The notes under the pieces are model-generated. The model saw only the letters and a list, made by a program, of their open reading frames with translations. It was not told where the DNA came from and did not search any database. This document shows positions 20,888 through 29,637 of a stretch of DNA of 64,000 nt, piece after piece (position 1 is the stretch's first letter; every line of letters starts with the position of its first letter). Both the position numbers and the translations under genes were made by a program. This DNA comes from Pseudomonas veronii (GTDB lineage: Bacteria > Pseudomonadota > Gammaproteobacteria > Pseudomonadales > Pseudomonadaceae): NCBI RefSeq assembly GCF_001439695.1, contig NZ_JYLL01000002.1, positions 310,001-374,000 of the forward strand, in the 5' to 3' direction.

Positions 20888-21655
20888 ATGTTGGTCATCG
20901 ATACCAGTTTTCCCGCCAAGGACTTCAACGCACGCAACGGCGAGCCCGTGGCGCAAGTGGTCCTGCATTACACCGCCGCGCCCTTTATGTCATCCCTGCA
21001 CACCCTGACGCGACACGGCGTCAGCGCGCACTATCTGCTGCCTGATCCGGCCGAGCCCGGCTACCGCGCCGCCGGTTACGACGAGTTGCGCGTGTTCCGC
21101 CTGGTGGATGAGAGCCAGCGCGCCTGGCATGCCGGGGCGAGCCACTGGGGCGGACGGGACAACCTCAACAGCCGCGCGATCGGCATCGAGGTCGTCAACC
21201 TGGCGCGGGATGAGGGCGGGGTGTTTACCTTTCCTGCGTACCCTCGGGAGCAGGTGGAGGTATTGATTGAATTGCTGCGCGACATTCTCGCGCGTTACCC
21301 GCACATCGGCCCGAGCGACATCCTCGGGCATTCGGATGTGGCGTACTGGCGCAAGAGCGATCCGGGGCCGCGCTTGCCTTGGCGCGGCCTGTTCGAGGCG
21401 GGCGTGGGGGCCTGGTTCGATGACGCGACGCGGGCGATGTATCAGCGCCGCTTTTGTGTCGGGTTACCGCCCGAGGTGGAAGTGGAGCGGGCGTTTCAGC
21501 GCTACGGGTATAAACCGGCGCAGAATCGCCAGGCGTTCGAACTGCGGACCCGCGCGTTTCAAATGCACTTTCGGCCCAGGGATTACGGCGGGGCCCTGGA
21601 TGCTGAGACGTGTGCGATTTTGTATGCGCTGAATGACAAGTATCGGGGCCTTTGA
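20888..21655 (+). CDS. N-acetylmuramoyl-L-alanine amidase, AmpD/AmpDh family
   Basis: A zinc amidase that cleaves the MurNAc-L-Ala bond of peptidoglycan fragments. The start is the ATG at 20888 with AAAAGGA before it, giving 255 residues. Ligands of the Amidase_2 fold are visible: His27 ('VVLHYTA'), His148 ('LGHSDVAYWRKSDPGP') and Asp158, plus the catalytic-side 'IGIEVVN'. A C-terminal peptidoglycan-binding-like helical domain (about 190-255, 'AFQRYGYKP') follows, as in AmpDh2/AmpDh3. No signal peptide or lipobox is visible, so it acts in the cytoplasm or is exported by another route, as I recall for AmpDh3 and the H2-T6SS. It stands alone between dsbS and pvdH. Confidence 0.88.
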   Translation: MLVIDTSFPAKDFNARNGEPVAQVVLHYTAAPFMSSLHTLTRHGVSAHYLLPDPAEPGYRAAGYDELRVFRLVDESQRAWHAGASHWGGRDNLNSRAIGIEVVNLARDEGGVFTFPAYPREQVEVLIELLRDILARYPHIGPSDILGHSDVAYWRKSDPGPRLPWRGLFEAGVGAWFDDATRAMYQRRFCVGLPPEVEVERAFQRYGYKPAQNRQAFELRTRAFQMHFRPRDYGGALDAETCAILYALNDKYRGL

Positions 21656-21711
21656 CAGCGAGCGCGGCTCAATTGGCGGCGCTTGATCCGTCCGTTAACC
21701 GCCACAACACC

Positions 21712-21735
21712 TAAATCCATTCGACGCTGGTGCGT
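21712..21735 (+). promoter_or_regulatory. PvdS iron-starvation box promoter of pvdH
   Basis: TAAAT, exactly 16 bases, then CGT, with C before and CC after the first element (CCTAAATCC), a full match to the PvdS promoter pattern. It points at pvdH, with 94 bases to the start codon. Confidence 0.85.
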
Positions 21736-21829
21736 TTCCACAACAGGCAATCCGCGCGCAGGCCCTTGGGCCAGACGCCAACGGATCGGCAGTTTGGTCA
21801 CCATCACCCGCGTATCGAGGGATCCAGAG

Positions 21830-23242
21830 ATGTCAGTCGCTACCAGCCAAATCGCAGACGCTCGGGTGCAGGTCAGCCCGGCACCCGTGGAAACGCTCTA
21901 CCAGTTCGATGAAAGCCCGCTGCTGGCACGCCAGCGCCAGCAGGAGTCCAACGCCCGCAGCTACCCGCGGCGCATCCCTTTGGCACTCAAGCGCGCCAAG
22001 GGCATCTACGTGGAAGACGTGGAAGGCCGCCGTTTCATCGACTGCCTGGCCGGCGCGGGTACCTTGGCGTTGGGGCATAACCACCCGGTGGTGATCGCCG
22101 CCATCCAGCAGGTGTTGAGCGACGAACTGCCGTTGCACACCCTCGACCTGACCACCCCGGTCAAGGATCAATTCGTGCAAGACCTGTTCGGCCTGTTGCC
22201 GGCCGCGTTGGCGCAGGAAGCGAAAATCCAGTTCTGCGGCCCCACTGGCACTGACGCGGTAGAAGCCGCGTTGAAGCTGGTACGCACCGCCACGGGGCGT
22301 AGCACGGTGTTGTCGTTCCAGGGCGGTTATCACGGCATGAGCCAGGGCGCGCTGAGCTTGATGGGCAGCCTGGGGCCGAAGAAACCCTTGGGCGCCTTGC
22401 TCGGCAATGGCGTGCAATTCCTGCCGTTCCCCTACGATTACCGCTGCCCGTTCGGCCTGGGCGGCGCGCAAGGCGTGCGGGTCAACCTGCATTATCTGGA
22501 AAACCTGCTCAACGACCCGGAAGCCGGGGTGCTGTTGCCGGCGGCGGTGATTGTCGAAGTGGTGCAGGGCGAGGGTGGCGTGATCCCGGCGGACCTCGAC
22601 TGGCTGCGCGGCCTGCGGCGGATTACCGAGCAGGCGGGTGTGGCGTTGATCGTCGATGAAATCCAGAGCGGTTTCGCGCGCACCGGCAAGATGTTCGCCT
22701 TCGAACACGCGGGCATCATTCCGGATGTGGTGGTGATGTCCAAGGCCATCGGCGGCAGCCTGCCGTTGGCGGTGGTGGTGTACCGCGACTGGCTCGACAC
22801 CTGGTTGCCGGGCGCCCATGCTGGCACCTTCCGTGGCAATCAGATGGCGATGGCGGCAGGGTCGGCGGTGATGCGCTACCTCAAGGAGCACGACCTGGCC
22901 GGCCATGCGGCGGCGATGGGCGAGCGCCTGGCGGAGCAGTTGCGCATCCTGCAGCGCGACTTTGCGCAATTGGGCGATATTCGCGGGCGCGGGTTGATGC
23001 TCGGCGTGGAACTGGTGGACCCGAACGGCGCGCCGGATATCCAGGGCCACCCGCCGGTCCACCGCCAACTGGCGCCGCTGGTGCAGCGCGAATGCCTCAA
23101 GCGCGGCCTGATTCTGGAACTGGGCGGCCGCCATGGCAGCGTGGTGCGCTTCCTGCCGCCGTTGGTGATCAGCGCCGCCCAGATCGACCAGGTCGCCGAG
23201 ATCTTCGGGCGTGCCCTGGCTGCGGCGGTCGCCAGCCTCTAA
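21830..23242 (+). CDS. pvdH: L-2,4-diaminobutyrate:2-oxoglutarate aminotransferase PvdH
   Basis: A PLP enzyme that makes L-2,4-diaminobutyrate from aspartate semialdehyde using glutamate. The ATG at 21830 gives 470 residues, the family length; the frame is open to 21683, but that leader would run through the promoter box. Class III features: '[16 protein letters not shown]' near 70, '[19 protein letters not shown]' near 140, '[16 protein letters not shown]' near 280, and the Schiff-base lysine in '[11 protein letters not shown]' near 305. Its product feeds the last module of PvdL. It is followed 82 bases later by mbtH, as in PA2413/PA2412. Confidence 0.94.
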   Translation: MSVATSQIADARVQVSPAPVETLYQFDESPLLARQRQQESNARSYPRRIPLALKRAKGIYVEDVEGRRFIDCLAGAGTLALGHNHPVVIAAIQQVLSDELPLHTLDLTTPVKDQFVQDLFGLLPAALAQEAKIQFCGPTGTDAVEAALKLVRTATGRSTVLSFQGGYHGMSQGALSLMGSLGPKKPLGALLGNGVQFLPFPYDYRCPFGLGGAQGVRVNLHYLENLLNDPEAGVLLPAAVIVEVVQGEGGVIPADLDWLRGLRRITEQAGVALIVDEIQSGFARTGKMFAFEHAGIIPDVVVMSKAIGGSLPLAVVVYRDWLDTWLPGAHAGTFRGNQMAMAAGSAVMRYLKEHDLAGHAAAMGERLAEQLRILQRDFAQLGDIRGRGLMLGVELVDPNGAPDIQGHPPVHRQLAPLVQRECLKRGLILELGGRHGSVVRFLPPLVISAAQIDQVAEIFGRALAAAVASL

Positions 23243-23263
23243 TTTTTTACCCGCCTGGTACGT
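23240..23263 (+). promoter_or_regulatory. Possible PvdS-type promoter of the MbtH gene
   Basis: TAATT-N16-CGT overlaps the pvdH stop codon, about 60 bases before the mbtH start. It has the same single mismatch as the box before pvdG. mbtH may instead be read through from pvdH, so this is tentative. Confidence 0.35.
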
Positions 23264-23324
23264 TCCTACAGATATCAGCGCTGCGCGTGGTGCGCAGCCG
23301 GCCTTTGAGCGATGGAGAACAGCA

Positions 23325-23546
23325 ATGACCTCAGTATTCGACCGCGACGACATCCTGTTTCAGGTAGTGGTCAACCATGAAGAACAGTATTCGATCTGGC
23401 CCGACTACAAGGCCGTGCCGGAAGGCTGGCGAACCGTGGGCAAGAGCGGCATGAAGAAGGAGTGCCTGGCCTACATCGAAGAGGTCTGGACCGACATGCG
23501 GCCGTTGAGCCTGCGCCAGAAAATGGACGGCACCGCGCTGGCTTGA
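23325..23546 (+). CDS. MbtH-like protein of the pyoverdine pathway
   Basis: A 73-residue activator that binds NRPS adenylation domains and is often required for their solubility or activity. The family signature is complete: '[15 protein letters not shown]' near 11-25, '[18 protein letters not shown]' near 30-47, and the closing '[10 protein letters not shown]'. The start ATG follows GGAGAA. It lies downstream of pvdH in the same direction and corresponds to PA2412. Likely partners are PvdL and the other pyoverdine synthetases outside the window. Confidence 0.95.
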   Translation: MTSVFDRDDILFQVVVNHEEQYSIWPDYKAVPEGWRTVGKSGMKKECLAYIEEVWTDMRPLSLRQKMDGTALA

Positions 23547-23575
23547 GCCCGCGACACTGACATCAGCGAAGATCC

Positions 23576-23607
23576 AATGTGGGGGCTCGATCGCTTGCTC
23601 CCACATT
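23576..23607. repeat. Inverted repeat between convergent genes
   Basis: AATGTGGG...CCCACATT with 16 bases between the arms, lying between the 3' ends of mbtH and the MscS-type gene. It resembles a half-size member of the GTGGGAG REP family and could act as a two-way terminator. Confidence 0.6.
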
Positions 23608-23619
23608 GACCCTCAGGAC

Positions 23620-25788
23620 TCAGGCGTTCTTGTCTTTCTCCAGCCCGCCCGACGCGCCGGTCACCACTTGCACACTCAGGCGCGGCGTGGCCAGGTCCAG
23701 CCCAGCCTCGTCCAGATGACGTTTCAGCGACAGGTTGAACGCCCGCGACACTTCCCATTGCTTGATCGGCGCGGTCTTGAAGCGCGCCCGCAGAATCGCG
23801 CTGCCCGACTCGAAACTTTCCACGCCCTGAATCTCCAGCGGTGACCAGATATTGCGGCGTTGCAGCGGGTCGTTGCGCATTTTCTGGCCGACGTCGCGCA
23901 TCAACTTGATCGCATCGTCGATTTCCATGTTGTAGGGGATCGCTACCCGGAAGATCGCGTAGCCGAACTCACGGGAGTAGTTCTTGATGCTCTTGATCTC
24001 GCTGAACGGGATGGTATGCACGATGCCGTCGATGTCGCGCAGGCGCACGGTACGGATGGTCAGGCCCTCGACCGTGCCGAGGTGGCCGCCGACGTCGACG
24101 TAGTCGTCGATGGCCAGGGAGTCTTCGATGATGATGAACAGGCCGGTGATCAAGTCCGCCACCAGCGACTGCGCGCCAAAACCGATGGCCAGGCCGATCA
24201 CACCGGCACCGGCCAGCAGCGGCGTGACGTTCATGCCCATGTTGGCCAGGGCGACGATGGCGGCAATGATGAAGATGGTCACGAACAGCACGTTGCGGAT
24301 CAGCGGCATCATGGTCTGCGCACGGGCGTTGGCCAGGCCTTTGCGCGAACGGGTGAGGGCGTGATGGATCGCGGTGTCGCTGAGAATCCAGATCAGCCAG
24401 GCAAACAGCAGCGTGCCGCCGAGGCCGAACAGCTTGACGCTGATTTCATGGCCGTCGCCTTCGGTGAAGCGGATCAGCGACAGGCCCCAGACCCGTAGCC
24501 CCAGCTCGATAAACGTCAGCCACACCAGCAGGTGGGCGAGGGTGTAGACGAAACTCTTCAAGCGCTCGGAGTACAGCGCATGGCGCTTGTGCCCGCGTTG
24601 CGGCTTGAGGGCATGGCGGCGTACCAGGCCGTTGATCACCATGCACAGCACCAGCAACACCGTGCAGAGCAGCGACTGGCGCAAGGCGGTGCTGGTGTCG
24701 CCGGCGGAGACGAAGGTGGCGAACAGTGAAATGCCGACCAACAGCAAGGCCGGGATGTACCAGAAGGTGCCGATGATTTCGATCGTGTCGCTGAGGGCGC
24801 GGCGGGTCAGGCGACGGGACAGCGGCTGGTTGCGGATCAGGTGCGCAATCGGCCGGCGGAAGCGCAGGATGAACACACCGGTGGACAACGCGGCCATCAC
24901 ATTGGCGACGGTTGCCGCCGTGTGCGCCAGGTGCTGGCCAAGCGCAGCGACCAGCCTGGGGTCGCCCAGGGCTTCGCCAAAGGCGGCGAAACTGCCGATC
25001 CACCACAACGGCCGGAACGCCTGGCGCCGCAGGATATACAACGCGTGACGGCGATGGGGACCGTCGAGCACGGAGAATGCGATCACGCAGATCGCCGAGA
25101 AACAGGTGCCGACCACCAGCGCATACGCCAGCACCATCGCCAGGGATTTGCCCAGGGACGAGGGCAACGCGTAACTCAGGTACACGGTGATCACCAGCGC
25201 GATCAGCCACGGCCCCAGTTTGCGCAGGGCGAAGCGCAGCATGTCCCAGGTGCGCGGGTGTTGCGGCAGTTCTTCGGTCAGGCCGAAGCGTTCGCGCACC
25301 CGGTGGCTGAGCCAGATCAGCGCGGCGGCCAGCAGGCTCCACACGGCGAGGATCAGGGCAAAACCGAAGATGATCGGCAGCCATTCGTTGGCCGGCAGCA
25401 TCAAGGCCTCGAGTTCATCCGTGGCCATGTCCACTTCGTCGGACCAGCGTCCCAGCGGGCTGTCGGCGCCGGAAAACTGCTGCTCAAGGCCGGACAGCGT
25501 GCTGCCGATCAGCCCGAGCACGCCTTGTTCGGCGGCCGGCTGGGCCTTTTGCGTGGTCTGGCGCAGCTTTTTCAGGTCGTTGAGCAACTGGGTGCGTTGC
25601 TGGTCGTTTTCCAGGGTCTTGATCACCTCGTCCAGCGACTGACCCAGCGGCAGCTCGGCCTGGGGTTGCGGCTTGCTGGTGCCACCCAGCAGCCCGGGCA
25701 AACCCACGGCCTGGGCCGGGGCGAGCGGGAGCAGGGTGAGCAGGGCGATCAGCAAACAGCAGGGCAGGGCAAGCAGACGGGAAAGCAC
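23620..25788 (-). CDS. Large MscS-family mechanosensitive channel protein
   Basis: A 722-residue inner-membrane protein: signal peptide (about 1-27, ending 'PLAPAQA'), periplasmic helical domain (about 30-135) with leucine-rich repeats of polar residues, about ten transmembrane helices, and a C-terminal MscS pore and beta domain (about 510-700) with 'VIGLAIGFGAQSLVADLI' near 535 and 'YVDVGGHLGTVEGLTIRTVRLRD'. It probably opens under membrane tension to release solutes. The size is between short MscS (about 280) and MscK (over 1000), closer to the YbiO class. It is preceded on the same strand by the 58-residue membrane protein, 72 bases away. Confidence 0.85.
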   Translation of the reverse strand: MLSRLLALPCCLLIALLTLLPLAPAQAVGLPGLLGGTSKPQPQAELPLGQSLDEVIKTLENDQQRTQLLNDLKKLRQTTQKAQPAAEQGVLGLIGSTLSGLEQQFSGADSPLGRWSDEVDMATDELEALMLPANEWLPIIFGFALILAVWSLLAAALIWLSHRVRERFGLTEELPQHPRTWDMLRFALRKLGPWLIALVITVYLSYALPSSLGKSLAMVLAYALVVGTCFSAICVIAFSVLDGPHRRHALYILRRQAFRPLWWIGSFAAFGEALGDPRLVAALGQHLAHTAATVANVMAALSTGVFILRFRRPIAHLIRNQPLSRRLTRRALSDTIEIIGTFWYIPALLLVGISLFATFVSAGDTSTALRQSLLCTVLLVLCMVINGLVRRHALKPQRGHKRHALYSERLKSFVYTLAHLLVWLTFIELGLRVWGLSLIRFTEGDGHEISVKLFGLGGTLLFAWLIWILSDTAIHHALTRSRKGLANARAQTMMPLIRNVLFVTIFIIAAIVALANMGMNVTPLLAGAGVIGLAIGFGAQSLVADLITGLFIIIEDSLAIDDYVDVGGHLGTVEGLTIRTVRLRDIDGIVHTIPFSEIKSIKNYSREFGYAIFRVAIPYNMEIDDAIKLMRDVGQKMRNDPLQRRNIWSPLEIQGVESFESGSAILRARFKTAPIKQWEVSRAFNLSLKRHLDEAGLDLATPRLSVQVVTGASGGLEKDKNA

Positions 25789-25860
25789 GAGGCGGTCAAC
25801 CTTGAAAACGACGAATTGACCGAGTGTACGAGGCCCCTATGCCCAATGCGAGTGCATTTG

Positions 25861-26037
25861 TTATTCAGCGAGTTTAGCGAGGATCTTGTAAACCACGGTG
25901 CCCAGAATCAACAGCATGCCGATCCACATGCTGAACACGCCGAGGGGCTTGTCACGAAAGTTGAAGCCGACCGCGAGCATGATCATGCCGATCAGGATAG
26001 GGATGAGCATGGCGTGGAAGGAGGACATGGTGATCAT
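25861..26037 (-). CDS. Small two-helix membrane protein (58 residues)
   Basis: I translated this by eye: it starts 'MITMSSFHAML' and ends 'VYKILAKLAE', with a TAA stop at 25861-25863. Two hydrophobic segments (about 8-24 and 33-50) are joined by a charged turn 'NFRDKP', a helix-loop-helix hairpin. A GAGAAGG sequence lies about 10 bases before the ATG; an internal ATG (26028) would give 55 residues. It lies upstream of the MscS-type gene on the same strand and may be co-transcribed. I do not recognise the family. Confidence 0.65.
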   Translation of the reverse strand: MITMSSFHAMLIPILIGMIMLAVGFNFRDKPLGVFSMWIGMLLILGTVVYKILAKLAE

Positions 26038-26131
26038 GAGGCGATGGCCTTCTCAGAGTGGGAATACTGACAAGTCTAGGTGGGATTGCGGGAAATGCAG
26101 GTGATATAGATCAGGTCCACGCGAAGCCAAA

Positions 26132-26158
26132 TGTGGGAGGGGGCTTGCTCCTCCCATA
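26132..26158. repeat. REP-like hairpin downstream of apeB
   Basis: TGGGAGG, nine bases, CCTCCCA, inside the sequence family ATGTGGGAGGGGGCTTGC. It lies 26 bases beyond the apeB stop and may terminate it. Confidence 0.6.
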
Positions 26159-26183
26159 TGTTTAACTGCATTCGGCCTTTGGA

Positions 26184-27473
26184 TCAGGGCAGATCGCGGC
26201 TTGCGTAGAACGCGCCGAGCACTTTCACCAGATGTGCCAGGTCATGGCTGCCGCACAGTTCGCGAATGGAGTGCATGGCGAACGTCGGCAAACCGATGTC
26301 GACGGTCCGCACGCCCAGGTGGCTGGCAGTGATCGGGCCGATGGTCGAGCCACAGCCCATGTCGCTGCGCACCACAAAGCTCTGCACCGGGACTTCCTCG
26401 GCCATGCACAGGTGGCGGAAGAAACCGGCGGTTTCGCTGTTGGTGGCGTAGCGCTGGTTGCTGTTGACCTTGATCACCGGGCCGGCATTGAGTTTCGGGC
26501 CGTGGTTGGCGTCATGCTTGTCGGCATAGTTCGGGTGGACGCCGTGGGCATTGTCGGCCGATACCAGCAGCGATTTCTGAATGGTGCGGACAAATTCGTC
26601 ACCTTCGGGCAGCAGGCGGCGCAGGGTCTGCTCGAGCATCGGGCCATCGGCACCGCAGGCCGAGCAGGAGCCGACTTCTTCGTGGTCGTTGCACACCAGC
26701 ACGCAGGTTTCATCGGTCTCGCTGGTGAGCAAGGCTTGCAGGCCGGCGTAGCACGACAGCAGGTTGTCCAGGCGGGCGCCGGCGATGAAGTCGCCATTGA
26801 GGCCGATCACGGCGGCGCTTTGGGTGTCGTAGAAGCTCAGCTCGTAATCGAGCACCACATCGGCGTTCAGCCCGTGCTCGCGAGCCAACTGCTCGGTGAG
26901 CACGGCGCGGAAGTCCACGCGCTCGTCGCCGGCGAACTGCGCGAGGATCGGCGGCAGTTCGGTCTGGGCATTGATCGCCCAGCCCTGGTTGGCTTCACGG
27001 TTCAGGTGGATCGCCAGGTTGGGGATGATGGCAATCGGCAGCTTGAAGTCGATCAGCTGGCTTTCGACCTTGCCGTCGCGGCGGAAGGTCACGCGGCCGG
27101 CCAGGGACAGGTCGCGGTCGAACCACGGCGCCAGTAATGCGCCGCCGTAGACTTCGACGCCCAGTTGCCAGAAACCCTGGCGTTGCAGCTCGGGTTGTGG
27201 CTTGACCCGCAGGCACGGGCTGTCGGTGTGGGCGCCGACCAAGCGGATACCGCCCTGCAGCGGCGAATGGCGGCCGAGCTTGAAGGCGATGATCGAGGAG
27301 TCGTTGCGGGTCACGTAATAGCGCCCGTTGGCTTCGGTGGTCCAGGTGTCGCGCTCGTCGAGACGCTGGTAACCGGCCGCTTCGAGGCGTTGGGCCAGGG
27401 CCGCAGTGGCATGAAAAGGAGTAGGGGAGGCCTTGAGGAAGTCGATCAGGCCTTGATTCAACGCTTCGCGCAT
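26184..27473 (-). CDS. apeB: M18-family aminopeptidase ApeB
   Basis: A cytoplasmic zinc aminopeptidase that removes N-terminal residues from peptides. I start at the ATG read from 27473 ('MREALNQGL'), giving 429 residues; the frame is open to 27533, but that would include a non-conserved leader. M18 metal-site motifs: '[14 protein letters not shown]' near 80, '[12 protein letters not shown]' near 235, 'CNDHEEVGS' near 265, and 'FAMHSIRE' near 400. It precedes rluA on the same strand, with a REP-like repeat between them. Confidence 0.93.
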   Translation of the reverse strand: MREALNQGLIDFLKASPTPFHATAALAQRLEAAGYQRLDERDTWTTEANGRYYVTRNDSSIIAFKLGRHSPLQGGIRLVGAHTDSPCLRVKPQPELQRQGFWQLGVEVYGGALLAPWFDRDLSLAGRVTFRRDGKVESQLIDFKLPIAIIPNLAIHLNREANQGWAINAQTELPPILAQFAGDERVDFRAVLTEQLAREHGLNADVVLDYELSFYDTQSAAVIGLNGDFIAGARLDNLLSCYAGLQALLTSETDETCVLVCNDHEEVGSCSACGADGPMLEQTLRRLLPEGDEFVRTIQKSLLVSADNAHGVHPNYADKHDANHGPKLNAGPVIKVNSNQRYATNSETAGFFRHLCMAEEVPVQSFVVRSDMGCGSTIGPITASHLGVRTVDIGLPTFAMHSIRELCGSHDLAHLVKVLGAFYASRDLP

Positions 27474-27536
27474 AAATAGCTCCAGACAGCAATGCGCGGA
27501 GTTTACCGTTCGATGGCGAGAAGTGCACAGCACAAA

Positions 27537-27615
27537 TGTGGGAGGGGGCTTGCCCCCGATGGCGGAGTGTCAGTCACTGCATTTGTTCACTGACCCACTG
27601 CAATCCCCTTCCACA
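27537..27615. repeat. REP-like inverted repeat, GGGGGCTTGCCCCCGAT type
   Basis: A full 5' arm (TGTGGGAGGGGGCTTGCC, continuing CCCGAT) at 27537-27560 is followed by 'gtcagtcactgca' and a partial opposite arm ending CCACA at 27615. It fills the gap between rluA and apeB. The 61797 copy has the same internal 'gtgtcagtcactg' spacer, so the two are close relatives. Confidence 0.75.
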
Positions 27616-27634
27616 TTTGACGGTGTTTACAGCT

Positions 27635-28270
27635 TTAGAAGGGCGCCGGGCACTCGAAGCGCAGCCGCTCGCCGCTTTGCGGGTGGGTGAAGCTCAGCAT
27701 GCTCGCGTGCAGGCACAGGCGCGGCCAGGCGGCCAGGGCTTGTTCATGGGCGTACAAGCCGTCGCCGAGCAGCGGGTGGCCGATGGAAAGCATGTGTACC
27801 CGCAACTGGTGCGAGCGCCCGGTGATCGGCGTCAGCTCGACGCGGCACCAGTCACCGCAACGCTCCAGCACCTTCCAGAAGGTCAGCGCATGCTTGCCGA
27901 ACTCGTGGTCGACCACATGGCGTGGCTTGGTCGGCGGATCGTAGCGCAGGGGCAGGTCGATGCTGCCGCTGTCCAGTTCCGGTTGACCCCAAGCCAGGGC
28001 GGTGTAGGCCTTTTCGGTTTCGCGGTCATGAAACTGGCGGGACAGTTCGCGGTGGGTGTCGGCGTCCCGCGCGAGCAGGATGATCCCGGAAGTTTCCCAA
28101 TCCAGGCGATGGACGATTCGGGCCTCTGGGTAGCCGTTTTCCTGCAGACGGGTGATCAGGCAGTCCTTGTTGTCGTCGGCGCGGCCGGGCACCGAGAGCA
28201 GCAGAGTCGGCTTGTTCACCACCAGGACGGCGGCGTCCTGGTAGAGGATATGGATGTTGGACAACGGCAT
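27635..28270 (-). CDS. rluA: Pseudouridine synthase RluA family
   Basis: Isomerises uridine to pseudouridine in 23S rRNA, and in some tRNAs if it is true RluA. The ATG at 28270 ('MPLSNIHIL') gives 211 residues, the short single-domain form without an S4 domain. The catalytic motif 'IVHRLDWETSGIIL' (Asp near 58) is intact, and the fold's 'PITGRSHQLRVHM' follows near 155. It lies between minE and apeB on the same strand; a 10-base inverted repeat separates it from minE. Confidence 0.9.
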   Translation of the reverse strand: MPLSNIHILYQDAAVLVVNKPTLLLSVPGRADDNKDCLITRLQENGYPEARIVHRLDWETSGIILLARDADTHRELSRQFHDRETEKAYTALAWGQPELDSGSIDLPLRYDPPTKPRHVVDHEFGKHALTFWKVLERCGDWCRVELTPITGRSHQLRVHMLSIGHPLLGDGLYAHEQALAAWPRLCLHASMLSFTHPQSGERLRFECPAPF

Positions 28271-28294
28271 TAAACAGCCTCGTAACAAACGCCA

Positions 28295-28349
28295 ACGGCG
28301 GCTCGATCACCCGGCTCCCGCAAAGGGATCAAGGTGACGGAGCCGCCGT
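28295..28349. repeat. 10-base inverted repeat between minE and rluA
   Basis: ACGGCGGCTC at 28295-28304 and its perfect complement GAGCCGCCGT at 28340-28349, with 35 bases between. No run of T follows on the minus strand, so it is not a standard intrinsic terminator. Confidence 0.45.
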
Positions 28350-28366
28350 GGCGACCGCCCTTTCGA

Positions 28367-28621
28367 TCAACGATCGGGCAGGGTGATATTGAGTTCCAGA
28401 ATCGAGCAGCTGCCGTCGTTTTCCAGGGCGACATGTACGTCGTCGTTACCGATATTGACGTACTTGCGGATCACCTCGACCAGTTCCTTCTGCAAGGCTG
28501 GCAGGTAGTCCGGGGTGCTGCGTTGGCCGCGTTCGTGCGCCACGATGATCTGTAGACGCTCTTTCGCTACCGACGCGGTACTTGGCTTTTTGTTGGCGCG
28601 AAAGAAGTCGAGAAATTTCAT
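28367..28621 (-). CDS. minE: Cell division topological factor MinE
   Basis: An 84-residue partner that stimulates MinD ATPase and drives pole-to-pole oscillation, limiting MinC inhibition at mid-cell. It has the N-terminal amphipathic membrane-targeting segment '[12 protein letters not shown]', the anti-MinCD region '[19 protein letters not shown]' and the dimerisation domain ending '[11 protein letters not shown]'. It is the last gene of minC-minD-minE, 3 bases after minD. Confidence 0.98.
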   Translation of the reverse strand: MKFLDFFRANKKPSTASVAKERLQIIVAHERGQRSTPDYLPALQKELVEVIRKYVNIGNDDVHVALENDGSCSILELNITLPDR

Positions 28622-28624
28622 TGT

Positions 28625-29437
28625 TTAGTTGCCTCCAAAGATACGCTCGAAGAATCCCTTCTTCTTGACATCGAGGAAGCGGTGTTCCACGGTCTTGCCC
28701 AGTAAGCGATCAACCGCGTCGCTGTACGCCTGGCCGGCGTCGCTCTGGTCGTCCAGAATCACCGGGACGCCCTGGTTGGAGGCCTTCAGCACCGCCTGGG
28801 ACTCGGGAATGACACCCAGCAGGGTCACTGCGAGGATCTCTTTGACGTCTTCAACGCCGAGCATCTCGCCATTGCTGACGCGCTCAGGGTTGTAGCGGGT
28901 GAGCAGCAGGTGCTCCTTGATCGGGTCTTCGCCTTTTTCGGCGCGCTGGGACTTGCTGGCCAGCAGGCCAAGCATGCGGTCCGAGTCACGTACCGAGGAG
29001 ACTTCCGGGTTGGTCACCACGATGGCTTCGTCGGCGAAGTACATCGCCAGGTGAGCACCGGTTTCGATACCGGCCGGGGAGTCGCACACCACGTATTCGA
29101 AGGTTTCCTTCAGTTCAGCGAGGACTTTGCCTACGCCTTCCTTGGTGAGCGCATCTTTGTCGCGGGTCTGGCTGGCGGCCAGTACGTACAGGTTCTCAAG
29201 GCGCTTGTCCTTGATCAGGGCCTGTTGCAGGTTGGCTTCACCGTTGACCACGTTGACGAAGTCGTACACCACGCGGCGTTCGCAGCCCATGATCAGGTCG
29301 AGGTTACGCAAACCGACGTCGAAGTCGACGATGACTGTCTTGTGGCCGCGCAGAGCGAGGCCGGTACCGATAGCGGCGCTGGTGGTGGTCTTACCCACAC
29401 CACCCTTGCCGGATGTAACCACGAGAATCTTGGCCAA
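28625..29437 (-). CDS. minD: Septum site-determining ATPase MinD
   Basis: A membrane-associated P-loop ATPase that recruits MinC. The deviant Walker A 'GKGGVGKTTTSAAIG' is at residues 10-24, switch regions include 'VIVDFDVGLRNLDL' and 'VVCDSPAGIE', and the C-terminal amphipathic membrane helix is 'KKKGFFERIFGG'. The 270 residues match the family length. It lies between minC (200 bases upstream) and minE (3 bases downstream); the wide gap to minC may hold a separate promoter. Confidence 0.98.
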   Translation of the reverse strand: MAKILVVTSGKGGVGKTTTSAAIGTGLALRGHKTVIVDFDVGLRNLDLIMGCERRVVYDFVNVVNGEANLQQALIKDKRLENLYVLAASQTRDKDALTKEGVGKVLAELKETFEYVVCDSPAGIETGAHLAMYFADEAIVVTNPEVSSVRDSDRMLGLLASKSQRAEKGEDPIKEHLLLTRYNPERVSNGEMLGVEDVKEILAVTLLGVIPESQAVLKASNQGVPVILDDQSDAGQAYSDAVDRLLGKTVEHRFLDVKKKGFFERIFGGN

Positions 29438-29637
29438 GGTGTTTCACCCCTAAGGAAAAAGGACTTTTCAGCCCCCGAAAAACATCTCTTGGAACTCGCT
29501 GCAGGCGGACAGCCTTTGTAGGGAAAAGAGGTGGTTTCCGCGTGGAAACGCCAACTTCAAACTAGTCCTACGCAAGTCTTGCCGGTTTCGCTGTGCTATC
29601 AGAGTCTAGAGATGCTTGGAAAATGCGGCAGTATCCG

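Noticed and set aside
21683..21829. N-terminal extension of PvdH
   Set aside because: It would be translated across the PvdS promoter box; the ATG at 21830 gives the family length.
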